From Thermohalobaculum sp951813525 (GTDB lineage: Bacteria; Pseudomonadota; Alphaproteobacteria; Rhodobacterales; Rhodobacteraceae), in the NCBI GenBank assembly GCA_951813525.2, contig CATOTJ020000002.1, forward strand, positions 2,108,001 through 2,172,000: 64,000 nucleotides of DNA, read 5' to 3'. How positions within the stretch are numbered: the stretch's first letter is position 1; every line of letters starts with the position of its first letter. The translations under genes were made by a program, and so were the position numbers. Below are positions 24,195-32,475 of this stretch, piece after piece. Below the pieces are notes generated by a model. That model was not told the origin of the DNA. It saw nothing but the letters and a program-made list of their open reading frames with translations, and searched no databases.

Positions 24195-25433
24195 TCAGAC
24201 TGGGAAGCCTTCCCAAATTCGCCACGGTCCGCCGTCCTCGCTGCGCAACCAAACGGGCGCTGGCGTGCCTTCCTGCTTGCCGCGCTCGTTGTAGCGCCGG
24301 ACGCGAACCTCGGCCTCTTCGACAAGCGGATCGGCGTGGGCGATAATGTCGGTCTTGTCTTCGTCGGTCAGGAAAAAATCCTCGTCGTCATCAATCTTCT
24401 CGCCGCGCAAAACGCGGATGACCGGGTCGGGTTCGGGTTCCACATGGACGTAGAACTTTGCGAACCGTTCCAGGTTCCGGTCGTAGCGGTAGTAAAAGCG
24501 GGCCTCGGCGATCGGGGTTACAAACCAGGCGTCGTGCATCGTTTTGCGCAGCAGTTCGATGTTCTTTTCCTTGACGGCCATGGCACAGACCCGGACGACC
24601 TCTTCCGGCGGTGCGTCATCGGCCAGTTCGGTCACCGTGAACCCGCTTTCGATCGCGCTTCGGGCAGCTTCTTCACCGGCGATGTTGCCTTTTCCGCTGT
24701 CATCGGCGATCGCGGCGCAGCGGCCGGGGATATGGATCATCTCGACATCGACGCGCCAGCCGGTTTCAAGATTTCTGGTCGGTTGCGGGCTGGCGTCAGG
24801 GATCGCCATCATCGACTTTTCGATTTTACCGACAATCTGCCATTCGCCCGCGATGTCCGGCGAGATGGTCTTGGCGTAGCGTTGAATCGCTTTATAGGCC
24901 GACCGGAAAGCCCGATCGCCCAGGTCCAGGAAATAGAACCCGGTGGACGGCTGGCCGACATAAAGAAACTGTTGCCCGGTATCCTGAAACAGGTTGTCGG
25001 GGTAGCGCACGCCGTCAAGAATGACATGGCGCCCTTCGATCTCGCCGTCATCCCACGGGTCGGCGATTGGAAAGGCTTCCGCGATCAAACGATCATCGGA
25101 TTTCAGTTCGGTCAGGCGCGCCTCGAACGCTTCGGCGCCTTCAGCGCCAACGATCTCGATCGCCCTGTTTTCGCTTTCGCGATAGGCGAGCATTTCGGGC
25201 GTGATCTGGAACGTGTTGCCCTTTGATCCGCGCAGCGCGTTGCGCACACGCTCGACCAGCGCCTTGACCGCAGGATCGTCGGGGTGCGCCTTTGCCAGTG
25301 TTTTTACGCGTTTCATCGCGGCCTTGGCTTCGTAGGTCTTGCCGATGTCTTTGCCGCGCGCACGCGAAACGCGTTTCTCGAACTGCTCTACGTAATACTC
25401 GGCCTTTTTCACGTCATTTGGGTTAGCGCCCAT
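24195..25433 (-). CDS. Unknown protein, first gene of two-gene module
   Basis: A 412-residue soluble protein that I do not recognise. Residues about 1-80 are basic and helical (KKAEYYVEQFEKRVSRARGK, then LAKAHPDDPAVKALVERVRN, TPR-like in spacing). The remainder looks mixed alpha/beta, with GRHVILDGVRYPDNLFQDTG, a repeated aromatic region FYFLDLGDRAFRSAYKAIQR and an acidic C-terminal stretch EKIDDDEDFFLTDEDKTD. No signal peptide, membrane segment, nucleotide-binding loop or catalytic motif is evident. The ATG at 25433 has GGTGGGGGA upstream and is preferred over one at 25448. It leads the operon with the all-helical protein. Confidence 0.75.
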   Translation of the reverse strand: MGANPNDVKKAEYYVEQFEKRVSRARGKDIGKTYEAKAAMKRVKTLAKAHPDDPAVKALVERVRNALRGSKGNTFQITPEMLAYRESENRAIEIVGAEGAEAFEARLTELKSDDRLIAEAFPIADPWDDGEIEGRHVILDGVRYPDNLFQDTGQQFLYVGQPSTGFYFLDLGDRAFRSAYKAIQRYAKTISPDIAGEWQIVGKIEKSMMAIPDASPQPTRNLETGWRVDVEMIHIPGRCAAIADDSGKGNIAGEEAARSAIESGFTVTELADDAPPEEVVRVCAMAVKEKNIELLRKTMHDAWFVTPIAEARFYYRYDRNLERFAKFYVHVEPEPDPVIRVLRGEKIDDDEDFFLTDEDKTDIIAHADPLVEEAEVRVRRYNERGKQEGTPAPVWLRSEDGGPWRIWEGFPV

Positions 25434-25679
25434 GAAATCCCCCACCAATTTTATGAGATTCAGTCAATCTGTTGTTCTGCACCTTAAGGGTATCGCATCA
25501 TGGGACACCCCACAAGCGCAGGTTGTGGTACGGCGATGCCCTCGCTGGCGCCGGGCGGGCGGTAATGGGCGCGGCCGGGCCGATTTCTATGCTTGATTGA
25601 TCCTTGCAGGCATAGTGCCCCATCCCGGCTCTTGACCGCCAAGACCGTGTTAGGCACCGTTCCGGCAGGAGGACGCCCG

Positions 25680-26810
25680 ATGAATATCCAAAGCCCGCTT
25701 GATCCGGTTGCCGAGTTGAAGGCCATGGCCGCCGCGCCGTTCGAGGCCGCGCATGCGATCCCGAAATCGGCCTATACGTCCGATGCATTTCTGCGCCGCG
25801 AGATCGATGATGTGTTCAAGCAGGATTGGGTCTGTGTCGGGCGCACGGACATGCTGGCCGGGCCTGGTGATTATCTGACCTACGAGCTGGCCGGGCAGCC
25901 GATCATGGTGCTGCGCGACGGCGATGGGCAATTGCGGGCGATGTCGAATGTCTGCCTGCACCGGATGTCCACGCTGCTGAAGGGAACGGGGTCCACCACC
26001 ACGATCAAGTGCCCCTATCATGGCTGGATCTATTCGCTGAACGGGTCGCTGCGCGGTGCTGCCGGGATGGGCCTGAACACGGCATTTGCCAAAGGCGATT
26101 ACTGTCTGCCGCAACTGCGCTGTGCCGATTGGCTGGGCTGGATCATGGTCAGCCTAAACCCCGAGGCCAAGGACCCGTCGGTCCAGTACGCCGCGGTCGA
26201 GGAAATGATCGGCGATTTCAATATGGCCGGGTATCGCCAGCTGTTTCACGAAACCCATGTCTGGAACACGAACTGGAAGGTGCTGGCCGAGAATTTCATG
26301 GAAAGCTATCACCTGCCGGTCTGTCATGCGGGCACGATCGGTGGGTTGTCCAAACTGGAGGAAATGGACTGTCCGCCCGGGCTGCCCAGCTTTAACTATC
26401 ATTACATCCTGAAGGACGACAGTTTCCGGCTGGCCTGTGCGCATCCGTCGAATACCGCCCTGAAGGGAGAGTGGCGGCGTACGACCATCTTGCTGGCGAT
26501 CTATCCCAGCCTGCTGATCACGCTGACGCCCGGCTATTTCTGGTATCTGTCGCTGCACCCGCGGGGGGTCGATCACTGCCACATCACCTATGGCGGTGGG
26601 CTGAGCGCCGACTTTATGCATGACCCGGAAGCGGAAGGCCTGTTTGCCCAGTCCAAGGAACTGCTGGACCGCGTGCAGGTCGAGGACAAGGAATGCACGG
26701 AAGCCGTCTATCGCGGCCTGTGCGCCGACATGGCCCGGCCAGGGCATCTGAGCCATCTGGAACGCCCAATTTATGATTTTGCCGGGTATCTGGCGGGGAT
26801 GATGGCGTAG
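25680..26810 (+). CDS. Rieske non-haem iron ring-hydroxylating oxygenase, alpha subunit
   Basis: A 376-residue oxygenase. The Rieske [2Fe-2S] centre is C92-x-H94 and C111-x2-H114 (NVCLHRMST and KCPYHGWIYSL). The mononuclear iron site is ENFMESYHLPVCHAG, with the usual Glu and two histidines near 215-223. Such enzymes hydroxylate or demethylate aromatic and quaternary-amine substrates; a reductase partner is needed and is not adjacent, although a flavin reductase fusion lies 1.4 kb downstream. AGGAGGAC stands 8 bases before the ATG at 25680. It heads a rightward run of catabolic genes. The substrate is unknown. Confidence 0.93.
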   Translation: MNIQSPLDPVAELKAMAAAPFEAAHAIPKSAYTSDAFLRREIDDVFKQDWVCVGRTDMLAGPGDYLTYELAGQPIMVLRDGDGQLRAMSNVCLHRMSTLLKGTGSTTTIKCPYHGWIYSLNGSLRGAAGMGLNTAFAKGDYCLPQLRCADWLGWIMVSLNPEAKDPSVQYAAVEEMIGDFNMAGYRQLFHETHVWNTNWKVLAENFMESYHLPVCHAGTIGGLSKLEEMDCPPGLPSFNYHYILKDDSFRLACAHPSNTALKGEWRRTTILLAIYPSLLITLTPGYFWYLSLHPRGVDHCHITYGGGLSADFMHDPEAEGLFAQSKELLDRVQVEDKECTEAVYRGLCADMARPGHLSHLERPIYDFAGYLAGMMA

Positions 26811-26835
26811 ACCGGCAAGCGCGAGGATCGATAGG

Positions 26836-27009
26836 ATGGAGTTCCGACCGCTTGATGCAGAGGTGCGTGCTGCGCTCGGCTTGGCATTCGGCGAGATGAT
26901 CCGGAAGCGCCTTGACGATGCTGACCCGCGGGATCGGTCCGCGTTGGCAGACAGGGTGGCCGCACAATTTCAAATGCAAATCGATGATCTCGGCACGTTG
27001 CGACATTAG
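26836..27009 (+). CDS. Small hypothetical protein, 57 residues
   Basis: A short open frame, beginning MEFRPLDAEVRAALGLAF and ending GTLRH, with GAGGATCG 11 bases before the ATG. It is charged and helical, with no membrane segment or cysteine. It lies 25 bp after the Rieske gene in the same direction, so it could be a small partner protein. Support is limited to position, ribosome site and ordinary composition. Confidence 0.45.
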   Translation: MEFRPLDAEVRAALGLAFGEMIRKRLDDADPRDRSALADRVAAQFQMQIDDLGTLRH

Positions 27010-27066
27010 TCCTGTTCGGCCCCGCAGCGGTGTCCATTCCGGATCGCTTGGGCCGGGATCGCGCCG

Positions 27067-27357
27067 ATGACTGCGGCTGCTTGGTTGATCATTGGTGGCG
27101 GGCTTTTTGCCGTGAACCTTCTCGCCTTTGTCTTGTTCGCCTGGGATAAGCGGTCGGCCCGGCTGGGGCGGCGGCGGATATCGGAAAGGACGTTGCTGAT
27201 GACTGCACTGGCCGGGGGCAGTGTCGGGGCCAAGATCGGACAACAGTGGTTACGTCACAAAAGCAGCAAGCGGTCCTTCATCTGGCGGCTGAACGCGATA
27301 GCCTTGCTGCATCTGGTGTTGATTGCCGGAATAATCTGGGTGGTATGGGTCCGATGA
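27067..27357 (+). CDS. DUF1294 small membrane protein
   Basis: A 96-residue inner-membrane protein with two or three hydrophobic segments (about 5-26, 43-57 and 75-95). Between them are the family features AWDKRSARLGRRRISERTLL and GSVGAKIGQQWLRHKSSK, with FIWRLN. The DUF1294 family has no known function. It is 57 bp after the small hypothetical gene. Its relation to the catabolic genes around it is not evident. Confidence 0.85.
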   Translation: MTAAAWLIIGGGLFAVNLLAFVLFAWDKRSARLGRRRISERTLLMTALAGGSVGAKIGQQWLRHKSSKRSFIWRLNAIALLHLVLIAGIIWVVWVR

Positions 27358-27388
27358 TGCGGAAAACGAGGCTGACGTGAGGGCGCCA

Positions 27389-28111
27389 ATGAAATTGCTG
27401 CACATTGGCATTGCCGCCTGTTCCTCGGAAGGGGCAGCTTTGTGTTACCGGACGATCTGTGCCGAGGCGATGGAGCGGCTGGGCGGGCATCGGCATCCTG
27501 AGATTTCGATGCATTCGCCGCCGCTGTCCGACTATGTGTCGGCGCTGAGCGCGGGAGACTTGGGAGGTGTGGCCGAGTTGATGCTGACCTCGGCCGAGCG
27601 GCTGGCGGCAATCGGGGCGGATATTCTGATCTGCCCGGACAACACGGTTCATGCGGCGATGGAGCAGGTGCGGGCGTCCTCTCCCCTGCCCTGGCTGCAT
27701 ATCGCCGATGTGGTCGCGGCGGCCGCCGAGGCGGCGGACCTGATCTGTCCTGCCGTGATGGGCACGCGCTGGCTGATGGAAAGCGATGTCTATTCCGCGG
27801 CCCTTTCGACGCGCGGGATTCGCCATCTGATCCCGGATGCACAGGCCCGGGCCGAGGTCGATGCCATCATCATGGACGAATTGGTGATGGGCCGGATCAC
27901 GCGCCCGGCGCGGGCGACGCTGGACCGGATTTTGGCCGATCAGGTCACGCGCGGCGCGGACGGCGTGATCCTGGCCTGCACCGAATTGCCGATGATCATG
28001 ACCGGCGATTTGCCGGTGCCGGGCTTGGATTCAACGCGGCTGCTGGCGCGGGCCGCGTTAGACCGGGCGGTGGACCAAGCGGTGGACCCTGCGCTGGGCG
28101 ACAAGGCTTGA
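27389..28111 (+). CDS. Aspartate/glutamate racemase-family protein
   Basis: A 240-residue protein of the Asp/Glu/hydantoin racemase and maleate isomerase fold. The two catalytic cysteines are in LICPDNTVH (near residue 83) and ILACTELPM (near 200), the latter matching the GCTE motif of the family. The N-terminal KLLHIGIAACSSEGAALCY gives the first strand and phosphate loop. It may racemise an amino acid or isomerise an acid from the oxygenase pathway. The ATG at 27389 is preferred; an in-frame GTG at 27377 would add four residues. Confidence 0.88.
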   Translation: MKLLHIGIAACSSEGAALCYRTICAEAMERLGGHRHPEISMHSPPLSDYVSALSAGDLGGVAELMLTSAERLAAIGADILICPDNTVHAAMEQVRASSPLPWLHIADVVAAAAEAADLICPAVMGTRWLMESDVYSAALSTRGIRHLIPDAQARAEVDAIIMDELVMGRITRPARATLDRILADQVTRGADGVILACTELPMIMTGDLPVPGLDSTRLLARAALDRAVDQAVDPALGDKA

Positions 28112-28169
28112 CCGGCGGCGGGGCGCCCGCCACTCTGGTTGCAACGCATTCAGGACCTGCTGGCACATC

Positions 28170-29342
28170 ATGACCCCCGACACAGATCTGCGCGCCCGGT
28201 TTCTGACCGGCATGAGCCAGGCGGCAGCGACTGTGAATGTCGTCACCACAAACGGGCCTGCGGGTCGGGTCGGCGTCACCGTGTCAGCCATGTCCTCGGT
28301 AAGTGCCGATACCGAAAGACCGACGCTGTTGGTCTGTGTGCACGAGGCCAGCCCGGCCGCAGCGGCGATTGTCGAAAACGGTGTTTTTTGTGTGAACGTC
28401 CTGCGCGACGACCAATCATATATTTCCGACAGCTTTGCCGGGCGGTTTCGCGAGCAACTGTCCGACAAGTTCGATTGTGCCGATTGGGAGGTTATGGCGA
28501 CAGGCGCGCCGCGTGTGATCGACCCGTTGGTGGCGTTCGACTGCAAGGTCGTCTCGTCCGAGAAGATCGGCACGCACCATGTCATTTTTGGCGAGGTTCA
28601 GGACATCTTCGTCGCGGCCACCGGTTCGCCGCTGATTTACGCGCGCCGCGCTTACGGCGCGGCGGCGCGGATCGATACGCCCGCGTCGATCGGTGCCGGG
28701 CAAACGATGGCGGAAAACCAGATGGTGCTGGCGTCGTTTTACACGATCTCAGCGTTTGTCCTGCCGCCGCTGCTGGGCCATCTGAAGACCGAAGCGCCGG
28801 AACTTCAGATCCGTCTGATCGAAGGCGACCAGTCGCGCATCCACGCGGCGTTGGCATCGGGCGAGGCGCCGGTTGCGCTGATGTATGACGAGAACATCGC
28901 CGAGGATCTGAGCAAGGAAGTGTTGCTGGAGCGCGATCCCTATGTCCTGGTCGGGCGGGATCATCCGTTGGCGGGGCGGGGGCGGATCGCACCCGGGGAT
29001 TTGGCGGGGTTGGACATGGTGTTGCTGTCGACCCCGCCCAGCCCGGACTATTTCCTGGGCTTGCTGCGGGCGCAGGGTGTCGAGCCGAAGGTCGTTCTGC
29101 AGTCCAGCGCCGTCGAGACCGTGCGTGGGCTGGTGGCAAATGGCCTTGGCTATACGCTGTTGGCCTCGCGCCCCGCGAGCGGGTTGAGTTATGACGGCAA
29201 GGAGACGGTCGCGATCCCGCTGGCCTGGGAGGCGGCGACATCGCGGGTTGTCATGGTACGCCGCCGGGACGACCGGCTGACCGGCGCGGCCGAGCGTTTC
29301 GCCTGGTCGTGCCGGGCCTTCTTTGGCGCCGATCTGCAGTGA
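28170..29342 (+). CDS. Flavin reductase fused to a LysR-type substrate-binding domain
   Basis: A 390-residue two-domain protein. Residues about 8-165 are a flavin-reductase-like domain (FLTGMSQAAATVNVVTTNG, VTVSAMSSVSADTERPTLLV, GVFCVNVLRDDQ and the late GSPLIYARRAYG). Residues about 178-390 match the ligand-binding domain of LysR regulators (FYTISAFVLPPLLGHLKTEA, LQIRLIEGD, DPYVLVGRDHPLAGRGRIAP and SSAVETVRGLVANGLGYTLL), without the helix-turn-helix that should precede it. The reductase could feed FMNH2 or reduce a cluster for the oxygenase, and the second domain may sense a substrate. The split is in frame without a break. Confidence 0.85.
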   Translation: MTPDTDLRARFLTGMSQAAATVNVVTTNGPAGRVGVTVSAMSSVSADTERPTLLVCVHEASPAAAAIVENGVFCVNVLRDDQSYISDSFAGRFREQLSDKFDCADWEVMATGAPRVIDPLVAFDCKVVSSEKIGTHHVIFGEVQDIFVAATGSPLIYARRAYGAAARIDTPASIGAGQTMAENQMVLASFYTISAFVLPPLLGHLKTEAPELQIRLIEGDQSRIHAALASGEAPVALMYDENIAEDLSKEVLLERDPYVLVGRDHPLAGRGRIAPGDLAGLDMVLLSTPPSPDYFLGLLRAQGVEPKVVLQSSAVETVRGLVANGLGYTLLASRPASGLSYDGKETVAIPLAWEAATSRVVMVRRRDDRLTGAAERFAWSCRAFFGADLQ

Positions 29343-29360
29343 GCCTGGCGGGAGTTTGAG

Positions 29361-29789
29361 ATGACACACCGACGCATTCGCCCGTTCAACACGCGCGATA
29401 CCTATCCCGAACAGCAACTGGACAACGATCTGGCCCAGGCGGTGGTCGCGCGGGGGACGATGGTCTTTTTGCGTGGACAGTGCCCGCAGGAGCTGGACGG
29501 CGGGGCCAATGTCGGCGTCGGCGATGCCGAGGCGCAGGCCCATAAGGTGATGCAGAACATCCGCCAGTTGCTAACCGAGGCGGGCGCCCGGATGGAGCAT
29601 TTGACCAAGCTGGTCGTCTATCTGACCGATGTGCGCCATCGCGAGACGGTTTACCGCGTGATGGGCGAATATATCCGCGGCGTGCATCCGGTTTGCACGG
29701 GCCTGGTCGTTGTCGCGCTGGCCCGTCCGGAATGGCTGGTCGAGATCGACGCCTCGGCGGTGATCCCGGACCACGAGGGCGGGCCGTGA
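29361..29789 (+). CDS. RidA-family protein
   Basis: A 142-residue member of the YjgF/YER057c/UK114 family, which commonly hydrolyses reactive imine or enamine intermediates. It starts THRRIRPFNTRDTYPEQQLD and has the conserved FLRGQCPQELDGG and TKLVVYLTDVRHRETVYRVM segments, near the C-terminus LVVVALARPEWLVEIDASAV with the active arginine position represented by the first R. It lies in the catabolic run, where it may remove intermediates from the FAD oxidase or the amidohydrolase. Its stop overlaps the GTG start of the next gene. Confidence 0.9.
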   Translation: MTHRRIRPFNTRDTYPEQQLDNDLAQAVVARGTMVFLRGQCPQELDGGANVGVGDAEAQAHKVMQNIRQLLTEAGARMEHLTKLVVYLTDVRHRETVYRVMGEYIRGVHPVCTGLVVVALARPEWLVEIDASAVIPDHEGGP

Positions 29790-30661
29790 CGTTCGCCTGC
29801 CTCGGCCCGCTGCCGGAATTTGCCCCGGTGGTCTTCGGCGTGCCTGCCGGTGCGACGGATACGCATTCGCATGTGATCGGGGTGCCGCCCGATTATCCAT
29901 TTGTGGCCGAGCGGTCCTATACGCCGCCCGAGGCACCGATAACGGCCTATCGTGCGATGCACCGGGCGTTGGGCATTGACCGCGCGGTGATAGTGACCCC
30001 GTCGGTGCACGGCACGGACAACCGGATCACGGTCGAGGCGATTGCCGGGTATGGGCCGGGCGCGCGCGGCGTTGCCGTGGTTGCGCCCGAGATCACCGAC
30101 GACGCTTTGCAGGCGCTGCACCGGGGCGGGATCCGGGGCATCCGGCTGAATGTGCTGTTCGGCGGCGGTGTCGGCCTGGCGGCGTTTCGCGAGCTTGCGC
30201 CGCGTATTGCGCCGATGGGCTGGCATGTTCAGTTGTTGATCGATGTCAGCCGCGATCTGGCCGATCTGGCGCCGTCGATCCGCGCGGCCGGGCTGCCGCT
30301 TGTGATTGATCACATGGGCCATATGCCGGCCAGCGCAGCGCTGAGCGATCCGGGGTTCGGCCTGATGCTGGACCTGGTTGGCGAAGGGCATGTTTGGGTG
30401 AAGCTGTCGGGATGCGACCGGATATCGGACCGGCATCCGGATTATGCCGATGCGGTGCCGGTTGCCCAGGCGCTGATCGCGGCGGGACCCGATCAGATGA
30501 TCTGGGGCACGGATTGGCCGCATGTGTCCAAGGCGGCAAACATGCCGGATACCGGTGTTCTGATGAACCGGCTTGCAGACTATGCACCCGATGCGGACCT
30601 GCGCCGGGCGATCCTGGTCGACAATCCGGCCCGGCTTTATGGGTTCGAGGGGGCGGCATGA
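29786..30661 (+). CDS. Amidohydrolase 2-family metal hydrolase
   Basis: A 291-residue TIM-barrel hydrolase of the 2-pyrone-4,6-dicarboxylate lactonase type. Metal and active-site features are DTHSHVIG near the start, VIDHMGHMP in the middle and WGTDWPHVSK near residue 235. It probably opens a lactone or cleaves an amide in a ring-cleavage pathway. The GTG at 29786 is used because it overlaps the RidA stop by 4 bp (GTGA) and the longer upstream frame runs through the RidA gene. Its own stop overlaps the next ATG by 4 bp, so the genes are translationally coupled. Confidence 0.88.
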   Translation: MTFACLGPLPEFAPVVFGVPAGATDTHSHVIGVPPDYPFVAERSYTPPEAPITAYRAMHRALGIDRAVIVTPSVHGTDNRITVEAIAGYGPGARGVAVVAPEITDDALQALHRGGIRGIRLNVLFGGGVGLAAFRELAPRIAPMGWHVQLLIDVSRDLADLAPSIRAAGLPLVIDHMGHMPASAALSDPGFGLMLDLVGEGHVWVKLSGCDRISDRHPDYADAVPVAQALIAAGPDQMIWGTDWPHVSKAANMPDTGVLMNRLADYAPDADLRRAILVDNPARLYGFEGAA

Positions 30662-31332
30662 CGTTTTCGATTGTGGCGCGCTGCGGCGAGACGGGTATGT
30701 TCGGCGTGGCGATCTCGTCGTCGTCGCCCGCGGTCGCGGCGCGGTGTTCCTATGCCCGGGCCGGTGTCGGCGCAGTGGCAAGTCAGAACATCACCGACCC
30801 GGCGCTGGGGCCGCGCGGATTGGATTTGATGGCGTCCGGTGCCAGCGCGGCGGACGCGGTGGCGATCCTGGCCCGTACGGCGGCCTATCCGGAATATCGT
30901 CAGGTCCTGGCGATTGATGGCGCTGGCGGCGCCGCGATCCATTCCGGGCCGAATGCTCTGGGCATCTGGGCCGAGGCGCGCGGCGTGGACTGTGCGGCAG
31001 GGGGTAATCTGCTGGCCGATGGCGACGTTCCGGCGGCGATGGTGACGGCGTTCGACGCATCACGGGGGCATCTGGGCGACCGGCTGATCGGCGTTATGCA
31101 GGCCGCCCTGGCCGCAGGCGGCGAGGCCGGGCCGGTTCATTCTGCGGGGATGAAGCTGGTGCGCGACGTGCCTTGGCCGGTGGCCGATCTGCGCATCGAT
31201 TGGACCGAGGAATGTCCGATTGCCGCGCTGGCGGCGGCCTGGGATGTCTATGCGCCGCAACTTGAGGCCTATGTGACGCGGGCGTTGAACCCGACCGATG
31301 CCCCGAGTTACGGCGTTCCGGGGGACGAATGA
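30658..31332 (+). CDS. DUF1028-family protein
   Basis: A 224-residue protein with the family start TFSIVARCGETGMFGVAISS, then GVGAVASQNITDPALG and GNLLADGDVPAAM. DUF1028 proteins are widespread, resemble N-terminal-nucleophile hydrolases and have no assigned activity in my knowledge. It overlaps both neighbours by 4 bp (ATGA with the amidohydrolase and with the FAD oxidoreductase). The context with RidA, amidohydrolase and an amino-acid-oxidase-like enzyme suggests a role in breaking down a nitrogenous compound. Confidence 0.88.
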   Translation: MTFSIVARCGETGMFGVAISSSSPAVAARCSYARAGVGAVASQNITDPALGPRGLDLMASGASAADAVAILARTAAYPEYRQVLAIDGAGGAAIHSGPNALGIWAEARGVDCAAGGNLLADGDVPAAMVTAFDASRGHLGDRLIGVMQAALAAGGEAGPVHSAGMKLVRDVPWPVADLRIDWTEECPIAALAAAWDVYAPQLEAYVTRALNPTDAPSYGVPGDE

Positions 31333-32399
31333 CCAAGCAGATTGCGATTGTCGGTGCGGGTGTTTTGGGCAGCGCCATTGCGTGGCGCCTGGCCGAGGCG
31401 GGGCACGACGTAAAAGTCTACGATCCCTTGCCCGGGATCGGTGCGTCGGGCGGCTCGCTGGCCTGGCTGAACGCCAGTTTCGCCCAGGATCCGGTCTATA
31501 ACCGGCTGCGCCATGACAGCCTGAAGCTTTGGGCGGGTTTGAAATCGGAGCATCCGAACCTGCCGATCGTCTTTTCGGGCGCGATCCTGTGGGAACAGGA
31601 CCATTTCGATCTGCCCGCCGTTTATGACGCACAACAGCAGTTGGGCCGGCCGTCGCGAATGATGGACCGGGCGCAGCATCTGGCGCAGGAACCCGCTGTG
31701 CCCGAACCGCCGGATGAGACGCTGGCGCTGGAGGGTGACGGTTACGGCGATCCGTTGGCGATCACGGACTGGTTTCTGGACCGTGCCCGCGCGGCGGGGG
31801 CGGAGTTTTCCGGGCTGGATGTCGTGGCGATCGACGTTCAGGAGGGCCGGATCGCGGGCGTGCGGACGACGGCAGGATATGTTCCGGTCAGTGCTGTGGT
31901 TGTTGCCGCTGGCGTGAAGCTGCCACGATTGCTGGCGCCGCTGGGGCTGACCATGGCGATGGACAATCAGCCCGGGTTGTTGGTGACAACCTCGCCCGCG
32001 CCGCCGCAGATCAAGACGATGCTGGCGACCCATAAGCTGCACGGCTGGCAGGGTGAAGACGGCCGTTTCCTGATCGGGGCCGATTTTGGCGGTGGGGCGG
32101 ATTTCAGCAACCCGGAGGCTTTTGCAGAACAGTTGGTTGCGGATTTGGGGCGGCTGATCCCGGGGGCTGCCGGGTGCAAGGTTGAAGGGATTACGGTTCG
32201 CGAGCGGCCGATGCCCGCCGACGGGCGCCCTGCGATCGGCCCGTTGGGCCCGCAGGGGCTTTATGTGGTGTCGACCCATTCGGGGATGACGCTGGCGCCG
32301 GTCATTGCGCAATGCGTTGCGCAGGAAGTCGGAGGCGGCGCCGAAGAACCGCGGCTGGCGCCGTATCGCCCGGATCGGGCGGCATTGCGCGGGGGATAG
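31329..32399 (+). CDS. FAD-dependent amine/D-amino-acid oxidoreductase (DAO family)
   Basis: A 356-residue flavoenzyme. The N-terminal IAIVGAGVLGSAIAWRLAEA is the dinucleotide-binding motif, AGHDVKVYD gives the acidic residue after strand 2, GASGGSLAWLNASF the family loop, and GLYVVSTHSGMTLAPVI the C-terminal FAD contact. Relatives oxidise D-amino acids, sarcosine or glycine. It is the last gene of the 4-bp-overlapping run. A 9-bp tandem repeat follows its stop. No electron acceptor is encoded beside it; the SdhB-like protein convergent to it is a conceivable but unproven candidate. Confidence 0.9.
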   Translation: MTKQIAIVGAGVLGSAIAWRLAEAGHDVKVYDPLPGIGASGGSLAWLNASFAQDPVYNRLRHDSLKLWAGLKSEHPNLPIVFSGAILWEQDHFDLPAVYDAQQQLGRPSRMMDRAQHLAQEPAVPEPPDETLALEGDGYGDPLAITDWFLDRARAAGAEFSGLDVVAIDVQEGRIAGVRTTAGYVPVSAVVVAAGVKLPRLLAPLGLTMAMDNQPGLLVTTSPAPPQIKTMLATHKLHGWQGEDGRFLIGADFGGGADFSNPEAFAEQLVADLGRLIPGAAGCKVEGITVRERPMPADGRPAIGPLGPQGLYVVSTHSGMTLAPVIAQCVAQEVGGGAEEPRLAPYRPDRAALRGG

Positions 32400-32415
32400 G
32401 GCGTCGGGTTTGCCG

Positions 32416-32442
32416 GGCTGTCGAGGCTGTCGAGGCTGTCGC
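32416..32442. repeat. Short tandem repeat, 9 bp x 3
   Basis: GGCTGTCGA is repeated three times (last copy ends C instead of A) in the 76-bp gap between the FAD oxidoreductase and the SdhB-like gene. It is outside both genes. Slippage during replication is the simplest origin. Confidence 0.8.
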
Positions 32443-32475
32443 GGGTAGATTGCGTCGGAGTACTTTGCGGCGCTG

